From Gloeomargarita sp. SKYB120 (GTDB taxonomy: Bacteria; Cyanobacteriota; Cyanobacteriia; Gloeomargaritales; Gloeomargaritaceae), in the NCBI GenBank assembly GCA_025062155.1, contig JANXAM010000013.1:5179-60363 (forward strand): DNA of 55,185 nt, given 5' to 3'. Under the pieces are notes generated by a model. It saw nothing but the letters and a program-made list of their open reading frames with translations. It was not told the origin of the DNA and searched no databases. Numbering within the stretch: the first letter of the stretch is position 1; every line of letters starts with the position of its first letter. Of this stretch, positions 7,699 through 16,753 are shown one piece after another. Position numbers and translations under genes: made by a program.

Positions 7699-8417
7699 TG
7701 GGACGCGTTGTGTGGCTGGCATTTGTGCTATTGTGGCTGGTGGGTTGCCAGGCCAACGCCGACAGCCTGAATCCATCTCGCCCGGAGCCTGGAGCGATGA
7801 CATCTTCCCGGTGCAACATCCCCCCCGAACTGGTGCAACCATTGCGCGGCTATCCCTGTCTTAACGGCAAAGCGGTTGTGGAACTGGTGGTCAACGGCCA
7901 GACGATCCTGCTGGAGGTAAATGGGGAAGACGCGCCAGTGACAGCGGGGAATTTTGTGGACTTGGTACAGCGCGGGTTTTACGACAACTTGACGTTTCAC
8001 CGCGTCGTGCGGGAGCCCCAACCGTTTGTGGTTCAAGGTGGCGACCCCAAGGGCAACGGCACTGGCGGGTTTGTGGACCCCCAGACCAAGCGGGAGCGGG
8101 TCATTCCCTTGGAGATCAAGCCGGAAGGGGCCACCCAGGCCTTGTATGGGCGCACGTTCCCGGAGCAGAACATCCAGCAAGCCCCCAAGTTGCGCCACCG
8201 GCGGGGTGCCCTAGCGATGGCCCGTTCCCAAAATCCCAATTCCGCCTCTTCCCAGTTCTACATCACCCTTGCCGAGACCAGCTTCCTGGATGGGAACTAT
8301 GCAGTTTTTGGTTACGTGACCAAGGGGATGGAGGTGGTGGACCGGATCAGGCAGGGAGACCGGATCACCCGAGCGCGGGTGGTGCAGGGTGCTGAGCATT
8401 TGACCACGATCCAGTGA
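7698..8417 (+). CDS. Cyclophilin-type peptidyl-prolyl isomerase, lipoprotein
   Basis: 239 residues. The N-terminus is a lipoprotein signal with lipobox LVGC near residue 17, so it should be anchored on the lumenal or periplasmic side. The rest is a cyclophilin domain: VTAGNFVDLVQRGFYDNLTFHRV, FVVQGGDPKGNGTGG, GALAMARSQNPNSASSQFYIT and NYAVFGYVTKGMEVVDRI. It carries the active-site Arg-Phe-Gln framework (FHR, QGGD, SQFY). It would speed proline isomerisation in exported proteins. ATG overlaps the ycf4 stop. The next gene starts 5 bp after the stop. Confidence 0.93.
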   Translation: MGRVVWLAFVLLWLVGCQANADSLNPSRPEPGAMTSSRCNIPPELVQPLRGYPCLNGKAVVELVVNGQTILLEVNGEDAPVTAGNFVDLVQRGFYDNLTFHRVVREPQPFVVQGGDPKGNGTGGFVDPQTKRERVIPLEIKPEGATQALYGRTFPEQNIQQAPKLRHRRGALAMARSQNPNSASSQFYITLAETSFLDGNYAVFGYVTKGMEVVDRIRQGDRITRARVVQGAEHLTTIQ

Positions 8418-8422
8418 TCGCG

Positions 8423-8758
8423 ATGGAAACCCCCTCGCGCTGGCGGTTGCTCGTGTACCTGTTGCCGGTGGTGGGTCTTGTGCCGGCGCTGTGGAACCTG
8501 GCAACCAATCGCCCACGTTCGCGGCGGGAACGGGAATTGAGCCGTAGCGTCGTGACTCTTACCGGCTTGTGGCTGGTCGCCTACGGGTTGTTGGGAACCG
8601 CCGCCCAGCAGGAGTCGTTGGCGCTGCCCGCCTTGGTGGTGAACAGCTTCGTGACGTCGGGCTACTTCGTCTTGCAGGTGTGGTTGACGCTCCGGGTCTG
8701 GCGAGGCGAATCCCCGTCCTTGCCGTGGCTAGGGCGTTTGGCTCGCCGTTTACCCTAG
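8423..8758 (+). CDS. Small conserved membrane protein, unknown function
   Basis: 111 residues with three likely membrane helices (about 8-23, LLVYLLPVVGLVPALW; 42-62, LTGLWLVAYGLLGTA; 70-92, LPALVVNSFVTSGYFVLQVWLTLRVW) and basic loops (NRPRSRRERE). I do not recognise a named family, but the layout recurs in short cyanobacterial proteins. It starts 5 bp after the cyclophilin stop and so is probably co-transcribed. A GTG at 8414 is an alternative start overlapping that stop. Confidence 0.6.
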   Translation: METPSRWRLLVYLLPVVGLVPALWNLATNRPRSRRERELSRSVVTLTGLWLVAYGLLGTAAQQESLALPALVVNSFVTSGYFVLQVWLTLRVWRGESPSLPWLGRLARRLP

Positions 8759-8799
8759 GGGCGATGTACGCTAATCTAAATGAAGCGCTGAGGTGACCT

Positions 8800-10149
8800 G
8801 TGTCTGTGACGCCCACACCCACTCGAATTGCTCCGGCGCGAGTACGGGCGCGACATTGGCCGCGATGGAGTCTGGCCCTGTTTATCCTACTCGGGGTCAG
8901 TTCAGCGGCGGTGGGCGGTGGGCTGGCCTGGTTTTTGCACAGTACTCCCCTGCAACAGCGGTGGTTGAGCCAGGAAGAAGCCAAAACCTTTTTTGGGGAA
9001 CCCATTGCCGGGGGATTTTGGGGCGTGCCGGAACTACGCCGCCCGGTGAATATCTTGTTTTTGGGGATCAAGGTGCTGGCGTTGGACCCCCAGGCGGGTT
9101 ACCAGAAGCGGGTCAACGATTTTGAGGGGCTAACGGACACGATGATGCTGTGGCGGTTTGACCCGGATAGGGGAACGGTGACCGTCCTTTCCCTGCCCCG
9201 CGATACCCAAGTGCTGATTAAAAATGACCCCTACAGCAAGTTGAACGAAGCCAACGCCAAAGGAGGGCCGGCGCTAGCCGCCGAAACCGTCAGCGGCCTG
9301 TTGGGAGGAGTGGTCATTGACCGCTACGTGCGGGTCAACCCTATGGCGATTGAAGCGCTGGTGGATGCCGTGGGGGGCATTACCATTAATGTCCCCAAAG
9401 ATATGAAATATCAAGACGACAGTCAGCACCTGTACATCCATCTCAAGGCGGGACCTCAGAAACTGAACGGCAAGCAGGCGCTGCATTTTCTTCTGTATCG
9501 CCAGGACGGGCTAGGGGATATTGGCCGGATTCAGCGGCAACAGATGTTCATGCGGGCCTTTCAGGAGCAAGCGTTGAACCCCCAGACTGTAACCCGCTTG
9601 CCCCAAATATTCAGCGCCATCAAGCAGTACGTAGATACCAACCTGACGGGCGAAGAACTGGTTGCCCTGGTGCGGTTTGCCCAGCAGACGCCGCGGGAAA
9701 AATTTCACATGATGCTGTTGCCGGGCCAGTTTGGGACACCAGGGCGCTTGTCCGGCTACTGGATTCCCGACCCCATCCGGATCCGGCAGATGGCGGTGCA
9801 ACATTTTGGTTTGCCGGCAGATACGACCTGGCGCGGGGAACTCCAGCTTGCCCAGATGGAGGTGGTGTTGCAGGACAGCACGGGTGAGCAAGGAGCCGTT
9901 CCGGCGGTGACCGAGCATCTCCTGAAGGCCGGATTCCGGCGTTTGTACCGCGAGGTACCCTGGCACGAGACGTTAAACCAGACAGTGATTATTGCCCAGC
10001 AGGGGAATGTGCAGGCGGCGCAAGCGGTACGCGACGCCCTTGGATTTGGCGAAGTTCGGGTGGACAGCACCGGCGTGCTCAACTCCGATGTCACGGTGCG
10101 GATTGGACGGGATTGGCGGTTCCATTTGAGCAGGGCTACTTCCCTCTAA
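8800..10149 (+). CDS. LytR-CpsA-Psr (LCP) family cell-envelope ligase
   Basis: 449 residues: a cytoplasmic basic N-terminus, one membrane helix (about 24-45), then the LCP catalytic domain outside, with GLTDTMMLWRFDP, SLPRDTQV, KLNEANAKGG and the RQDGLGDIGRIQRQQ arginine cluster that binds polyprenyl pyrophosphate. A C-terminal LytR_C domain (about 350-440) follows. LCP enzymes attach polysaccharides from lipid carriers to peptidoglycan or protein. The start is a GTG after AGGTG. Its TAA overlaps the stop of the convergent TPR gene in a CTAA tetranucleotide. Confidence 0.9.
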   Translation: MSVTPTPTRIAPARVRARHWPRWSLALFILLGVSSAAVGGGLAWFLHSTPLQQRWLSQEEAKTFFGEPIAGGFWGVPELRRPVNILFLGIKVLALDPQAGYQKRVNDFEGLTDTMMLWRFDPDRGTVTVLSLPRDTQVLIKNDPYSKLNEANAKGGPALAAETVSGLLGGVVIDRYVRVNPMAIEALVDAVGGITINVPKDMKYQDDSQHLYIHLKAGPQKLNGKQALHFLLYRQDGLGDIGRIQRQQMFMRAFQEQALNPQTVTRLPQIFSAIKQYVDTNLTGEELVALVRFAQQTPREKFHMMLLPGQFGTPGRLSGYWIPDPIRIRQMAVQHFGLPADTTWRGELQLAQMEVVLQDSTGEQGAVPAVTEHLLKAGFRRLYREVPWHETLNQTVIIAQQGNVQAAQAVRDALGFGEVRVDSTGVLNSDVTVRIGRDWRFHLSRATSL

Positions 10150-10589
10150 CCCGGATTGTCAGTGGGTGGGGTCTGTTCCGCCTGTTGACGTGCAGCGCAA
10201 CTCTGCAGGACTTTGGTGTCTTTGGTAACTTCCGCCGCCCGGCACAAGTCGGCATTGCCCTGATCCGGCTTCCCCATCCCGAAGTAGGCAATGGCCCGGT
10301 GGCGCAAGAGCACGGGGTTATCCGGCTTGCCCTCCAATGCCTTGGTCAAATCCCGCACGGCCTCCCGGTATTCCCCCAACTTCAGATAGGCAATGCCCCG
10401 TTGTTCGTAGGCCTCCAGGTAATCGGGGCGCAGGCGAATCACCTCATTTAGCTTGGTCACCGCCTCCTGGGGACGGCCCTGCTTGAGCGCTCGCACGCCT
10501 TCTTCGTAGATTTTGTTGGCATTGGGGGCGCAACTACTGCTCAGCAACAGGATTGCTATCAACCCTCCCCACAGGCACCATCTCCTCAC
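10146..10589 (-). CDS. TPR-repeat lipoprotein
   Basis: 147 residues. The signal peptide ends in lipobox SSSC (cysteine near 20). Two to three tetratricopeptide repeats follow (KIYEEGVRALKQGRPQEAVTKLNEVIRLRPD, LEAYEQRGIAYLKLGEYREAVRDLTKALEGKPD, PVLLRHRAIAYFGMGKPDQG). This is a surface or periplasmic protein-interaction module and no partner can be named. It lies 12 bp downstream of the CO2-hydration protein gene on the same strand, so it may be the last gene of that transcript. Confidence 0.85.
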   Translation of the reverse strand: MRRWCLWGGLIAILLLSSSCAPNANKIYEEGVRALKQGRPQEAVTKLNEVIRLRPDYLEAYEQRGIAYLKLGEYREAVRDLTKALEGKPDNPVLLRHRAIAYFGMGKPDQGNADLCRAAEVTKDTKVLQSCAARQQAEQTPPTDNPG

Positions 10590-10601
10590 GTTTCCACCTC
10601 C

Positions 10602-11711
10602 TCATTGCACCGCCAACAACCGGGATTCCGCTAGCCGCTGTAACCAAGGCTCCAGATAGCGCTCGTTGGCCGCCCGTTCCCGCGGGTCTGTACTCGTCAA
10701 GGGATAGGGCGCTAGCGCTTGCATCGCCGCTGTCGTCACGCAGAACATGGCCTTTTGAAAACTCACACAAATTTTAACCCGCAGGTCGCCCAAGCCCCGG
10801 GGTGTTTGTCGGTAGCGCGCTAGCAGGTAATCCGGTAAATAATGGCGCATATCTTGCATGAGTAAGGTGGGGGGAATGCCCGCGCCGCCAATGGGTAACG
10901 GGTCCGCGTACAAAGCGCCGTAGTTAAAGTCCGCTTGGTCGGCGGGAATTTGGTACGCCTGGGCGTTGTAGGACACAGTGCCCATGAAGGGAAACGACCG
11001 GAAAAATACTGCTTCCACGTAGGGCACCGCCGCCGCCGTGAGAAAGTTCAATCTAGCGCTTTCAGGAACCAAGGGATAGGCTTCTCCCCGGATTTTAACC
11101 GCATAAGTAATCGGCTGGGATGCGGCGTTGACTAACCCCGTGCGAATGTGGTCCACCACAGCAGCAATGGAGGCAATTTCACCCCGGTCGTAACGGTCAG
11201 ATAAATGTAGAAATAGGGGACTCATTACCCGCCAAAACTGCCCTAGTACGCTGGTGTAAACCATTTGTTTGACCTGTTCCGGGAGAAAGGTGGGAAAAAG
11301 GGCGTGCAGGATTCGTAAAAGCCAGTTCCCCTGGATTTTGGCTCGAATAGCGCGCTCAGCGTTTTGGGCAAATTCGGGCGAATCTAAGTAGGCATCCAAG
11401 GGGGGACTCCCATGCCACAACATCGCCCGCATGCAGTATTCGGAAAATTCATAGTTAATCCGGTCGTGGTTCCAGTGGCGCCACAGTTTTTGCCAGGTGA
11501 TTTCCCCGTTGAAGTATTTGAAAAAGGGAAAAATCACGAGGAACTGGTCCTGGGCCATGTAAAGCAAGTTTTCCCAGTAATACTTCAGGACCACGCCGTA
11601 GCTTTTGAGAATGCCCACCACTTCCACCACATTTTCCGGCGTATCTGGCAACAGCGCCTCGCCCTTGAGCAAGCGTTCTTTGACCGTTTCCAACGGCGTT
11701 GCCAGTTTCAT
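10602..11711 (-). CDS. CO2 hydration protein of NDH-1MS complexes (ChpX/ChpY, CupA/CupB family)
   Basis: 369 residues from the ATG at 11711, which overlaps the ndhD stop (ATGA). The conserved block LLPDTPENVVEVVGILKSYGVV, FFKYFNGEITWQKLWRHWNHDRINYEFSEYCMRAMLWHG and DAYLDSPEF identify the family found only with specialised cyanobacterial NDH-1 complexes. There it converts CO2 to bicarbonate on the cytoplasmic side, driven by electron flow. Whether this is the inducible high-affinity (CupA/ChpY) or constitutive (CupB/ChpX) type cannot be settled by eye. The usual partner ndhF is not next to it. Confidence 0.9.
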   Translation of the reverse strand: MKLATPLETVKERLLKGEALLPDTPENVVEVVGILKSYGVVLKYYWENLLYMAQDQFLVIFPFFKYFNGEITWQKLWRHWNHDRINYEFSEYCMRAMLWHGSPPLDAYLDSPEFAQNAERAIRAKIQGNWLLRILHALFPTFLPEQVKQMVYTSVLGQFWRVMSPLFLHLSDRYDRGEIASIAAVVDHIRTGLVNAASQPITYAVKIRGEAYPLVPESARLNFLTAAAVPYVEAVFFRSFPFMGTVSYNAQAYQIPADQADFNYGALYADPLPIGGAGIPPTLLMQDMRHYLPDYLLARYRQTPRGLGDLRVKICVSFQKAMFCVTTAAMQALAPYPLTSTDPRERAANERYLEPWLQRLAESRLLAVQ

Positions 11712-13153
11712 CCCAGCCCCCAATGACTCACTGTCACTTCACTCCAGCGAACCAACCAGCTTGGTTGCAACCCCAACATCACCACTAGCCCGGCCAAGAC
11801 CACGGCTGGCAGGCGTTGGCCCCAGGTAACCGGCGGCAGTTCCGCCAAAGCAGGGGTCAATCGCCCAAAAAACGCCCGGTTCACCAGCAGTAAAAAATAC
11901 ACCGACGTCAGGGCAGTTCCCAGCATCGCCAGCACTGTTGGCACCGGAAACACCGGAAAACTGCCGCGAAACACCATGAACTCGCTAATGAAACCGACCA
12001 TCCCCGGAATGCCACTGCTAGCCATCACCGCCAGGATCATCAAACTGCCCACTACCGGCAAGCCCCGCTCAGGCGTGAGCAACCCCTGCAATTTCGCCAA
12101 ATCCCGTGTGCCCGTGACCCGATAGACCACCCCCACCAGGAAAAACAATAGCGCCGCAATCAACCCATGGCTTACCATCTGGGCCACCGCCGCCACCAGG
12201 GACAAGGGGGTTGCCGCCGCTGCCGCCAGCAAGACATAGCCCATGTGCCCAATCGAGCTAAAGGCCACCACCCGTTTCATATCCTGCTGCCCAATCGCCA
12301 TCAACGAGCCGTACAAGACGCTCACCACTGCCCAGACCGCCAGCACCGGCGCTAGCACCCGCCACCCCTCTGGCAGCAACTGCACCCCAAACCGCAATAA
12401 CCCGTACGTTCCCAGCTTGAGCAAGACGCCCGCCAACAACATGGAAACTTCCGTGGACGCTTCCACATGGGCATCCGGCAACCAGGTATGCAGCGGCACC
12501 AATGGAATCTTGATGCCCAGCCCCAGCAGCAATAAAACCAACAGGCCGATTTGCGCCCCCAAACCCAGCGTTTTCGCAGCCATCACAATCACTTCGTAAT
12601 CAAAGGACCCTGCGCCGCTGAGCACCACCAAACCAAAAAACGCCGCCAACAGGAGCAACCCCGAAATGGCCGTATAGACCAAAAACTTGACCGCTGCGTA
12701 GTCCCGCCGTGGCCCACCCCAGATGGCAATGAGTAGATACAGGGGCAGCAACTCCAGTTCATAAAACAGGAAAAACAACAGCAAATTTTGGGCCAGGAAT
12801 GCGCCCGCTACCGCCGCACCCGCCAGCAGCACCAAGCTGTAGTACAAACGGGGACGAGATGCCGGATGAGGGCTGGCAACCACCAGCGCCACGATGAGAC
12901 TGTTTAATCCCAGCAGGGGCAATGACAGGCCATCCACCGCCAAGCGATAGCTCAACCCCAGGTTGTCTAACCAGGGGAGCGATTGCACCATTTGCCAGCC
13001 AGCCGTGTGGACATCAAACTGGGCCAGCAACACCCCCGTCCAAATTGCTACGACGGCAACTGTTGCCAAGGCGACTGAACGCACCCACCGCCCCGGCGCC
13101 AGCCACAGCAACAGCACCCCCAGCAACGGCCAGCCAATCAAGCCACTTAACAT
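11708..13153 (-). CDS. ndhD: NADH dehydrogenase-like complex subunit NdhD (CO2-uptake type)
   Basis: 481 residues of antiporter-like membrane subunit with about 13-14 helices. Key residues are present: the glutamate in FYELELLPLYLL (helix 5) and the lysine in GLGIKIPLVPLHTWLPDAHVEAST (helix 7), plus the DMKRVVAFSSIGHMGY loop. Pairing with the Chp gene suggests the NdhD3 or NdhD4 form of the CO2-uptake NDH-1MS complex rather than the respiratory NdhD1. The protein is somewhat short for the family. The plus-strand nucleotidyltransferase gene begins 47 bp away in a divergent arrangement, so the promoter must lie in or beyond that short gap. Confidence 0.9.
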   Translation of the reverse strand: MLSGLIGWPLLGVLLLWLAPGRWVRSVALATVAVVAIWTGVLLAQFDVHTAGWQMVQSLPWLDNLGLSYRLAVDGLSLPLLGLNSLIVALVVASPHPASRPRLYYSLVLLAGAAVAGAFLAQNLLLFFLFYELELLPLYLLIAIWGGPRRDYAAVKFLVYTAISGLLLLAAFFGLVVLSGAGSFDYEVIVMAAKTLGLGAQIGLLVLLLLGLGIKIPLVPLHTWLPDAHVEASTEVSMLLAGVLLKLGTYGLLRFGVQLLPEGWRVLAPVLAVWAVVSVLYGSLMAIGQQDMKRVVAFSSIGHMGYVLLAAAAATPLSLVAAVAQMVSHGLIAALLFFLVGVVYRVTGTRDLAKLQGLLTPERGLPVVGSLMILAVMASSGIPGMVGFISEFMVFRGSFPVFPVPTVLAMLGTALTSVYFLLLVNRAFFGRLTPALAELPPVTWGQRLPAVVLAGLVVMLGLQPSWLVRWSEVTVSHWGLG

Positions 13154-13200
13154 GGGATAGGGAAACGCGCCAGCCTGAATTCATTCTAGGGAACTTGGTG

Positions 13201-14493
13201 ATGCTGCTTGCCTATTTAGACCCAGACCAGCGGGCGTTCTTGACTCGCACTGCCCAGGCCGTCGCTGCCATGGGTGGGCACGTGTACTTGGTAGGGGGCG
13301 GGGTACGGGATTTGCTGCTGGCCCAATCCCAGGGGCAGACCATCACCTTGAGCGACATGGATTTGGTGCTCGATCAGGTGTCTCCAGATGCCATTGGCGA
13401 ATTGGCGCAACAGATGAGTCGCTGGCGTCCTGGTGCCCTGGTGCAACCCCATCCCAAGTTCCACACCTGCGACTTGCTCTGGCCGGATTTGGCCTTGGAT
13501 TTAGCGCTGGCGCGGCGGGAGACCTATCCCCATCCAGCGGCCAACCCCCTGGTCACGCCAGCGGACATCCACCAGGATTTACACCGCCGCGACTTTACCA
13601 TCAATGCCATGGCGCTGGGTTTGCATCCCGCAGGCGTTTTGCTGGACCCGTTCGATGGGCAGGGGGATTTGCAGCGCAAGTCTTTGCGGGTGTTGCATGA
13701 ACGGAGCTTCGCTGATGACCCCACTCGGCTATGGCGGGGCGTGCGCTATGGGGTGCGCTACGGGTTGCAATTTGCCCCGGAAACCGTAGCCCAATGGCAT
13801 GCGACGTTAGCCAGTGGTGTGTATGAATACTGGCGTCAACAACCAGGGCAAGCGCCGGCGCTGCAAACCCGCTTGCGGGCGGAATTGCACTATCTCTGGC
13901 AAATGGCGCAGTGGGTCCAGGCGGGACGGTGGTTAGAAGCGCTAGGCGCCTGGGCCTGCATTCACCCCGAACTGCACTGGACGCCGGCGTTGGAACGCAG
14001 TCTGCGCACTGCTAGTTACGTCCTGCGCCACCATCCCCACCGGTATCGGTGTCTCACCGAATTACTAGTCAGCTACGTCCCACCGACGGATCGCTATGCT
14101 GTGGCGCATTGTCTGGATTTACCTTTGGCCGCCCAGAAACGCTTGGCCCAATTGGAGCGCTTGGAAACGCAATTGCCGGCATTACCCGCCTTGCCCGTGA
14201 GCCGCATTTGCCAAACCTTGGAGCCTTACGAGCCGGAACTTCTCTGGCTGGCCCTGTTTCGGCAGCGGGGAAACATCCGCAACATCCTACGCAACTATTT
14301 ACAGCACTGGTCCCACGAACACCCGCCCTTGAATGGCAAAGATTTACGGGAACTCGGCTATCAACCTGGACCCCAATTTCGCCAGATTCTTTCCCGTTTG
14401 CGTTCCGCCTACCTAGACCGAGAAATTACCGACCGCACGGAAGCCATTGCCTACGTCCAGCGGTACTTCCCTAGGGTTTCACCCGGTCAATGA
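13201..14493 (+). CDS. tRNA nucleotidyltransferase, probably A-adding
   Basis: 430 residues of class II nucleotidyltransferase: VYLVGGGVRD, the metal-binding DMD in LSDMDLVL, RRDFTINAMAL and DDPTRLWRGVRYG. Between the metal site and RRDF lies a full-length flexible loop (ALARRETYPHP...DIHQDL, about 24 residues), as in CCA- and A-adding enzymes. Because a second, loop-deleted homologue lies 2.3 kb downstream, this copy most likely adds the terminal A of CCA to tRNA. The start is the ATG at 13201 after AGGGAAC. A longer upstream frame is a shadow of ndhD. Its end overlaps the convergent binding-protein gene by 23 bp. Confidence 0.85.
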   Translation: MLLAYLDPDQRAFLTRTAQAVAAMGGHVYLVGGGVRDLLLAQSQGQTITLSDMDLVLDQVSPDAIGELAQQMSRWRPGALVQPHPKFHTCDLLWPDLALDLALARRETYPHPAANPLVTPADIHQDLHRRDFTINAMALGLHPAGVLLDPFDGQGDLQRKSLRVLHERSFADDPTRLWRGVRYGVRYGLQFAPETVAQWHATLASGVYEYWRQQPGQAPALQTRLRAELHYLWQMAQWVQAGRWLEALGAWACIHPELHWTPALERSLRTASYVLRHHPHRYRCLTELLVSYVPPTDRYAVAHCLDLPLAAQKRLAQLERLETQLPALPALPVSRICQTLEPYEPELLWLALFRQRGNIRNILRNYLQHWSHEHPPLNGKDLRELGYQPGPQFRQILSRLRSAYLDREITDRTEAIAYVQRYFPRVSPGQ

Positions 14494-15694
14494 CCCGAAT
14501 TTTGCCATCGGGCGTCACCTGCCACACATCATAGCTCCCCACCACATCCCCAAATGCATCAAAATCCACATTGCCGCTGGCACCCTGGTAATTAATGTCC
14601 TGGCCCTGTTTGAGCAGTGCCAAACCCTGACAGACATCCGTAACCGGTTGACCTGGTGGATTGCCAATCTCGCGAATCTTGGGCGCAATATCCACCCCGC
14701 GATTGCTCTGGGCCGCCTGCGCCGCTAAGATAATCACCGCCGCCGCATCCCAGGTTTGGGCTGTAAAAGGGGGCAAGGCCGTACCCCGTTTCTCGCGCCA
14801 GAGTTTCTCCAAGGCCGCCAGTGCTGGTCCATCCGCCCCCGGCACCGTGCCAATCGCTCCCGCAATAATGAATTGCCCCTGGGGATTTTTGCCCACACTG
14901 GCGACGAACTGCTCCGACTGCACCGCATCCGTCAGTAACAATTGCACCCCTGGCAACAGCCCTTGCTCATAGGCCGATTTCAACAACAGCGCTCCCGTTT
15001 CCGCATAGACGGCTGCCATCACCGCCTGGGGTTTATTGGCAAAGGCGCTGCGGGCTTCACTTTCCAAGGTCGTGGCATTGGGGTCGTAGCGGGTGGGACG
15101 ATTAACAATCTGGCCGCCTTTTTGGGTGAAGGCTCGGGTAAACTCCCGTTCAAACCCCAGGCCATAGCTGTTGTTAATCACCACCGTGCTGACGCGCCGG
15201 AGTCCCCGTTTCAAGGCCAAGGCCGCCAGCGCTGCCCCCTGGTAGGTATCCGGCGGAGCTGTGCGGTACCAAAAGCCCTTGTATTCGCCTTTCTTGGCCC
15301 GTTCGGTGAACTCGGGACTGGTGCTCCCCGGCGACACCAGCGGCACCTGGTTACGCACCGCCACATCCAACGCCGCCTGGGACACGCTGCTGGCAAAAGA
15401 ACCCACCACGCCCCCCACCTGGTTGACTTCCGCCAGTTTGGTCATCGCGGCGGCCCCTGCGGTTGGTTGCGTCTGGTCGTCTTCTTGGAAGACCTGCACC
15501 GGCTGGCCGTTGACCCCCCCGCAGGCGTTCACCTGTTCCACCAGCAGATTCACCGCCGGAATCATCTCTTGTCCCAAGGGCGCCAAATCCCCGGTTGCCG
15601 GCAACAGGACGCCCAATTTCAACCCCTGGGGCGCTGGTTGACAACCCGCCAACAACCCCGTCAATGCCAGTCCTGGAATCACCCACCGTTTCAT
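14471..15694 (-). CDS. ABC transporter substrate-binding lipoprotein (branched-chain amino acid type)
   Basis: 407 residues. Lipobox LLAGC (cysteine 18) is followed by a Peripla_BP_6 fold typical of LivJ-like proteins: LKLGVLLPATGDLAPLGQEM, GVNGQPVQVFQEDDQTQP, VVGSFASSVSQAALDVAVRNQVPLVSPGSTSPEFT, GFWYRTAPPD and QTWDAAAVI. It would capture amino acids or related small molecules for an ABC importer. No permease or ATPase genes are nearby, so its partners are elsewhere or it serves as an orphan sensor. Overlaps the convergent nucleotidyltransferase gene at its 3' end. Confidence 0.88.
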   Translation of the reverse strand: MKRWVIPGLALTGLLAGCQPAPQGLKLGVLLPATGDLAPLGQEMIPAVNLLVEQVNACGGVNGQPVQVFQEDDQTQPTAGAAAMTKLAEVNQVGGVVGSFASSVSQAALDVAVRNQVPLVSPGSTSPEFTERAKKGEYKGFWYRTAPPDTYQGAALAALALKRGLRRVSTVVINNSYGLGFEREFTRAFTQKGGQIVNRPTRYDPNATTLESEARSAFANKPQAVMAAVYAETGALLLKSAYEQGLLPGVQLLLTDAVQSEQFVASVGKNPQGQFIIAGAIGTVPGADGPALAALEKLWREKRGTALPPFTAQTWDAAAVIILAAQAAQSNRGVDIAPKIREIGNPPGQPVTDVCQGLALLKQGQDINYQGASGNVDFDAFGDVVGSYDVWQVTPDGKIRVIDRVKP

Positions 15695-15738
15695 GAACTC
15701 CCCACCCCTGCGATGGCCTGTTGCATTGAAATTCTAGT

Positions 15739-16668
15739 TTAAGGGTCAATGCGATGGTCCACAAAATAGGTAATCCGGCGGAACTGGGACAACGTCAACG
15801 CTCGCATATCCTGTTCCAGGCGTTGCCGGCTGGCAGCTAAGTCATGGCAAACCGGATCAGGGGTATGCAATTTCACGTAGCCCACCTGACAGATTGGCAC
15901 TTGACCATAGAACGCCGCCCAGTTGCTGTAAGTGCTGGGGACGCCAACCAGATAATCACAGCGAGCCAAGGTGTATAAATCCTCCACCACATGCCCAGGG
16001 CCGAAATACACAGGAAAGTCTTGGAATCGATGCGCCTGGTCACGGAAATCCTCATCCGAACACAGGATAAAAGCCACCCGCTGGCCGGCTAATTGTTCCG
16101 TCATCCGTTCCATAACAATTCGCCACATTTCCAGCCCGTGGAACCCACCATACAACCGATAATCTCCCGCCCGAATATGCAAGCCGACCAGCGTATCGTA
16201 GGTATCCCGTAAGGGTTGCACAAAGGCATCAATGCGTTGCTGATGCAGGGGTATTGGTGTAAACCATTCCCGCAGCGTCTGTTGATGCTTGACAAAGCAA
16301 CGGGGCGCCCGGATATACCACGCTCGCACACACAAGGCGGTCTTCACCACCAAATCATCAATGAGCAACGGATTGCCCCAGTGTTTTCCCGGTTCTGGCA
16401 GGACTTGGATATGGGACTTCAATACGGGATAGGCATTCACTAGCTTGCGTAGGACACGTACCCCGGTATAAACCACTTTGGGCACCCAGGGACGGTAGGG
16501 CCATCGAAATACATTGGGGTTCGATGCTGGGCCGACAAAATAGGGGGTATATTCTGCAAAGCCCCAGTCCCATAATTGGTGGTTTTTCTCTAGGGCATAG
16601 GCCAACAGGTGGGCGGAGATTAATAAACGGTTCCCCAGGCGTCCGAAGCGGTGCGTCAGGATAATCAT
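15739..16668 (-). CDS. Fucosyltransferase-like glycosyltransferase (GT11-related)
   Basis: 309 residues. The N-terminal RFGRLGNRLLISAHLLAYA resembles the GGLGNQ(L/M) opening of GT11 alpha-1,2-fucosyltransferases. The central LHIRAGDY matches their conserved HxRxGDY motif. The C-terminal part (ILCSDEDF, DLYTLARCDYLVGVPSTYSNWAAFYGQ) matches their donor-binding region. It probably decorates a surface polysaccharide. Acceptor and sugar are unknown. The gene stands alone, and the divergent second nucleotidyltransferase begins 85 bp away. Confidence 0.75.
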   Translation of the reverse strand: MIILTHRFGRLGNRLLISAHLLAYALEKNHQLWDWGFAEYTPYFVGPASNPNVFRWPYRPWVPKVVYTGVRVLRKLVNAYPVLKSHIQVLPEPGKHWGNPLLIDDLVVKTALCVRAWYIRAPRCFVKHQQTLREWFTPIPLHQQRIDAFVQPLRDTYDTLVGLHIRAGDYRLYGGFHGLEMWRIVMERMTEQLAGQRVAFILCSDEDFRDQAHRFQDFPVYFGPGHVVEDLYTLARCDYLVGVPSTYSNWAAFYGQVPICQVGYVKLHTPDPVCHDLAASRQRLEQDMRALTLSQFRRITYFVDHRIDP

Positions 16669-16753
16669 GGGTTGGCCACGGCGTTTCGGCGATAATCGTA
16701 CAGGAGACCCAGCAACGTGTCAAATTTCATTGGGTGAAAGTTCTCCAACATCT

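Noticed and set aside
12922-13200. 93-codon extension of the first nucleotidyltransferase into ndhD
   Set aside because: Low-complexity shadow of ndhD on the opposite strand; AGGGAAC before ATG 13201 supports the short form.
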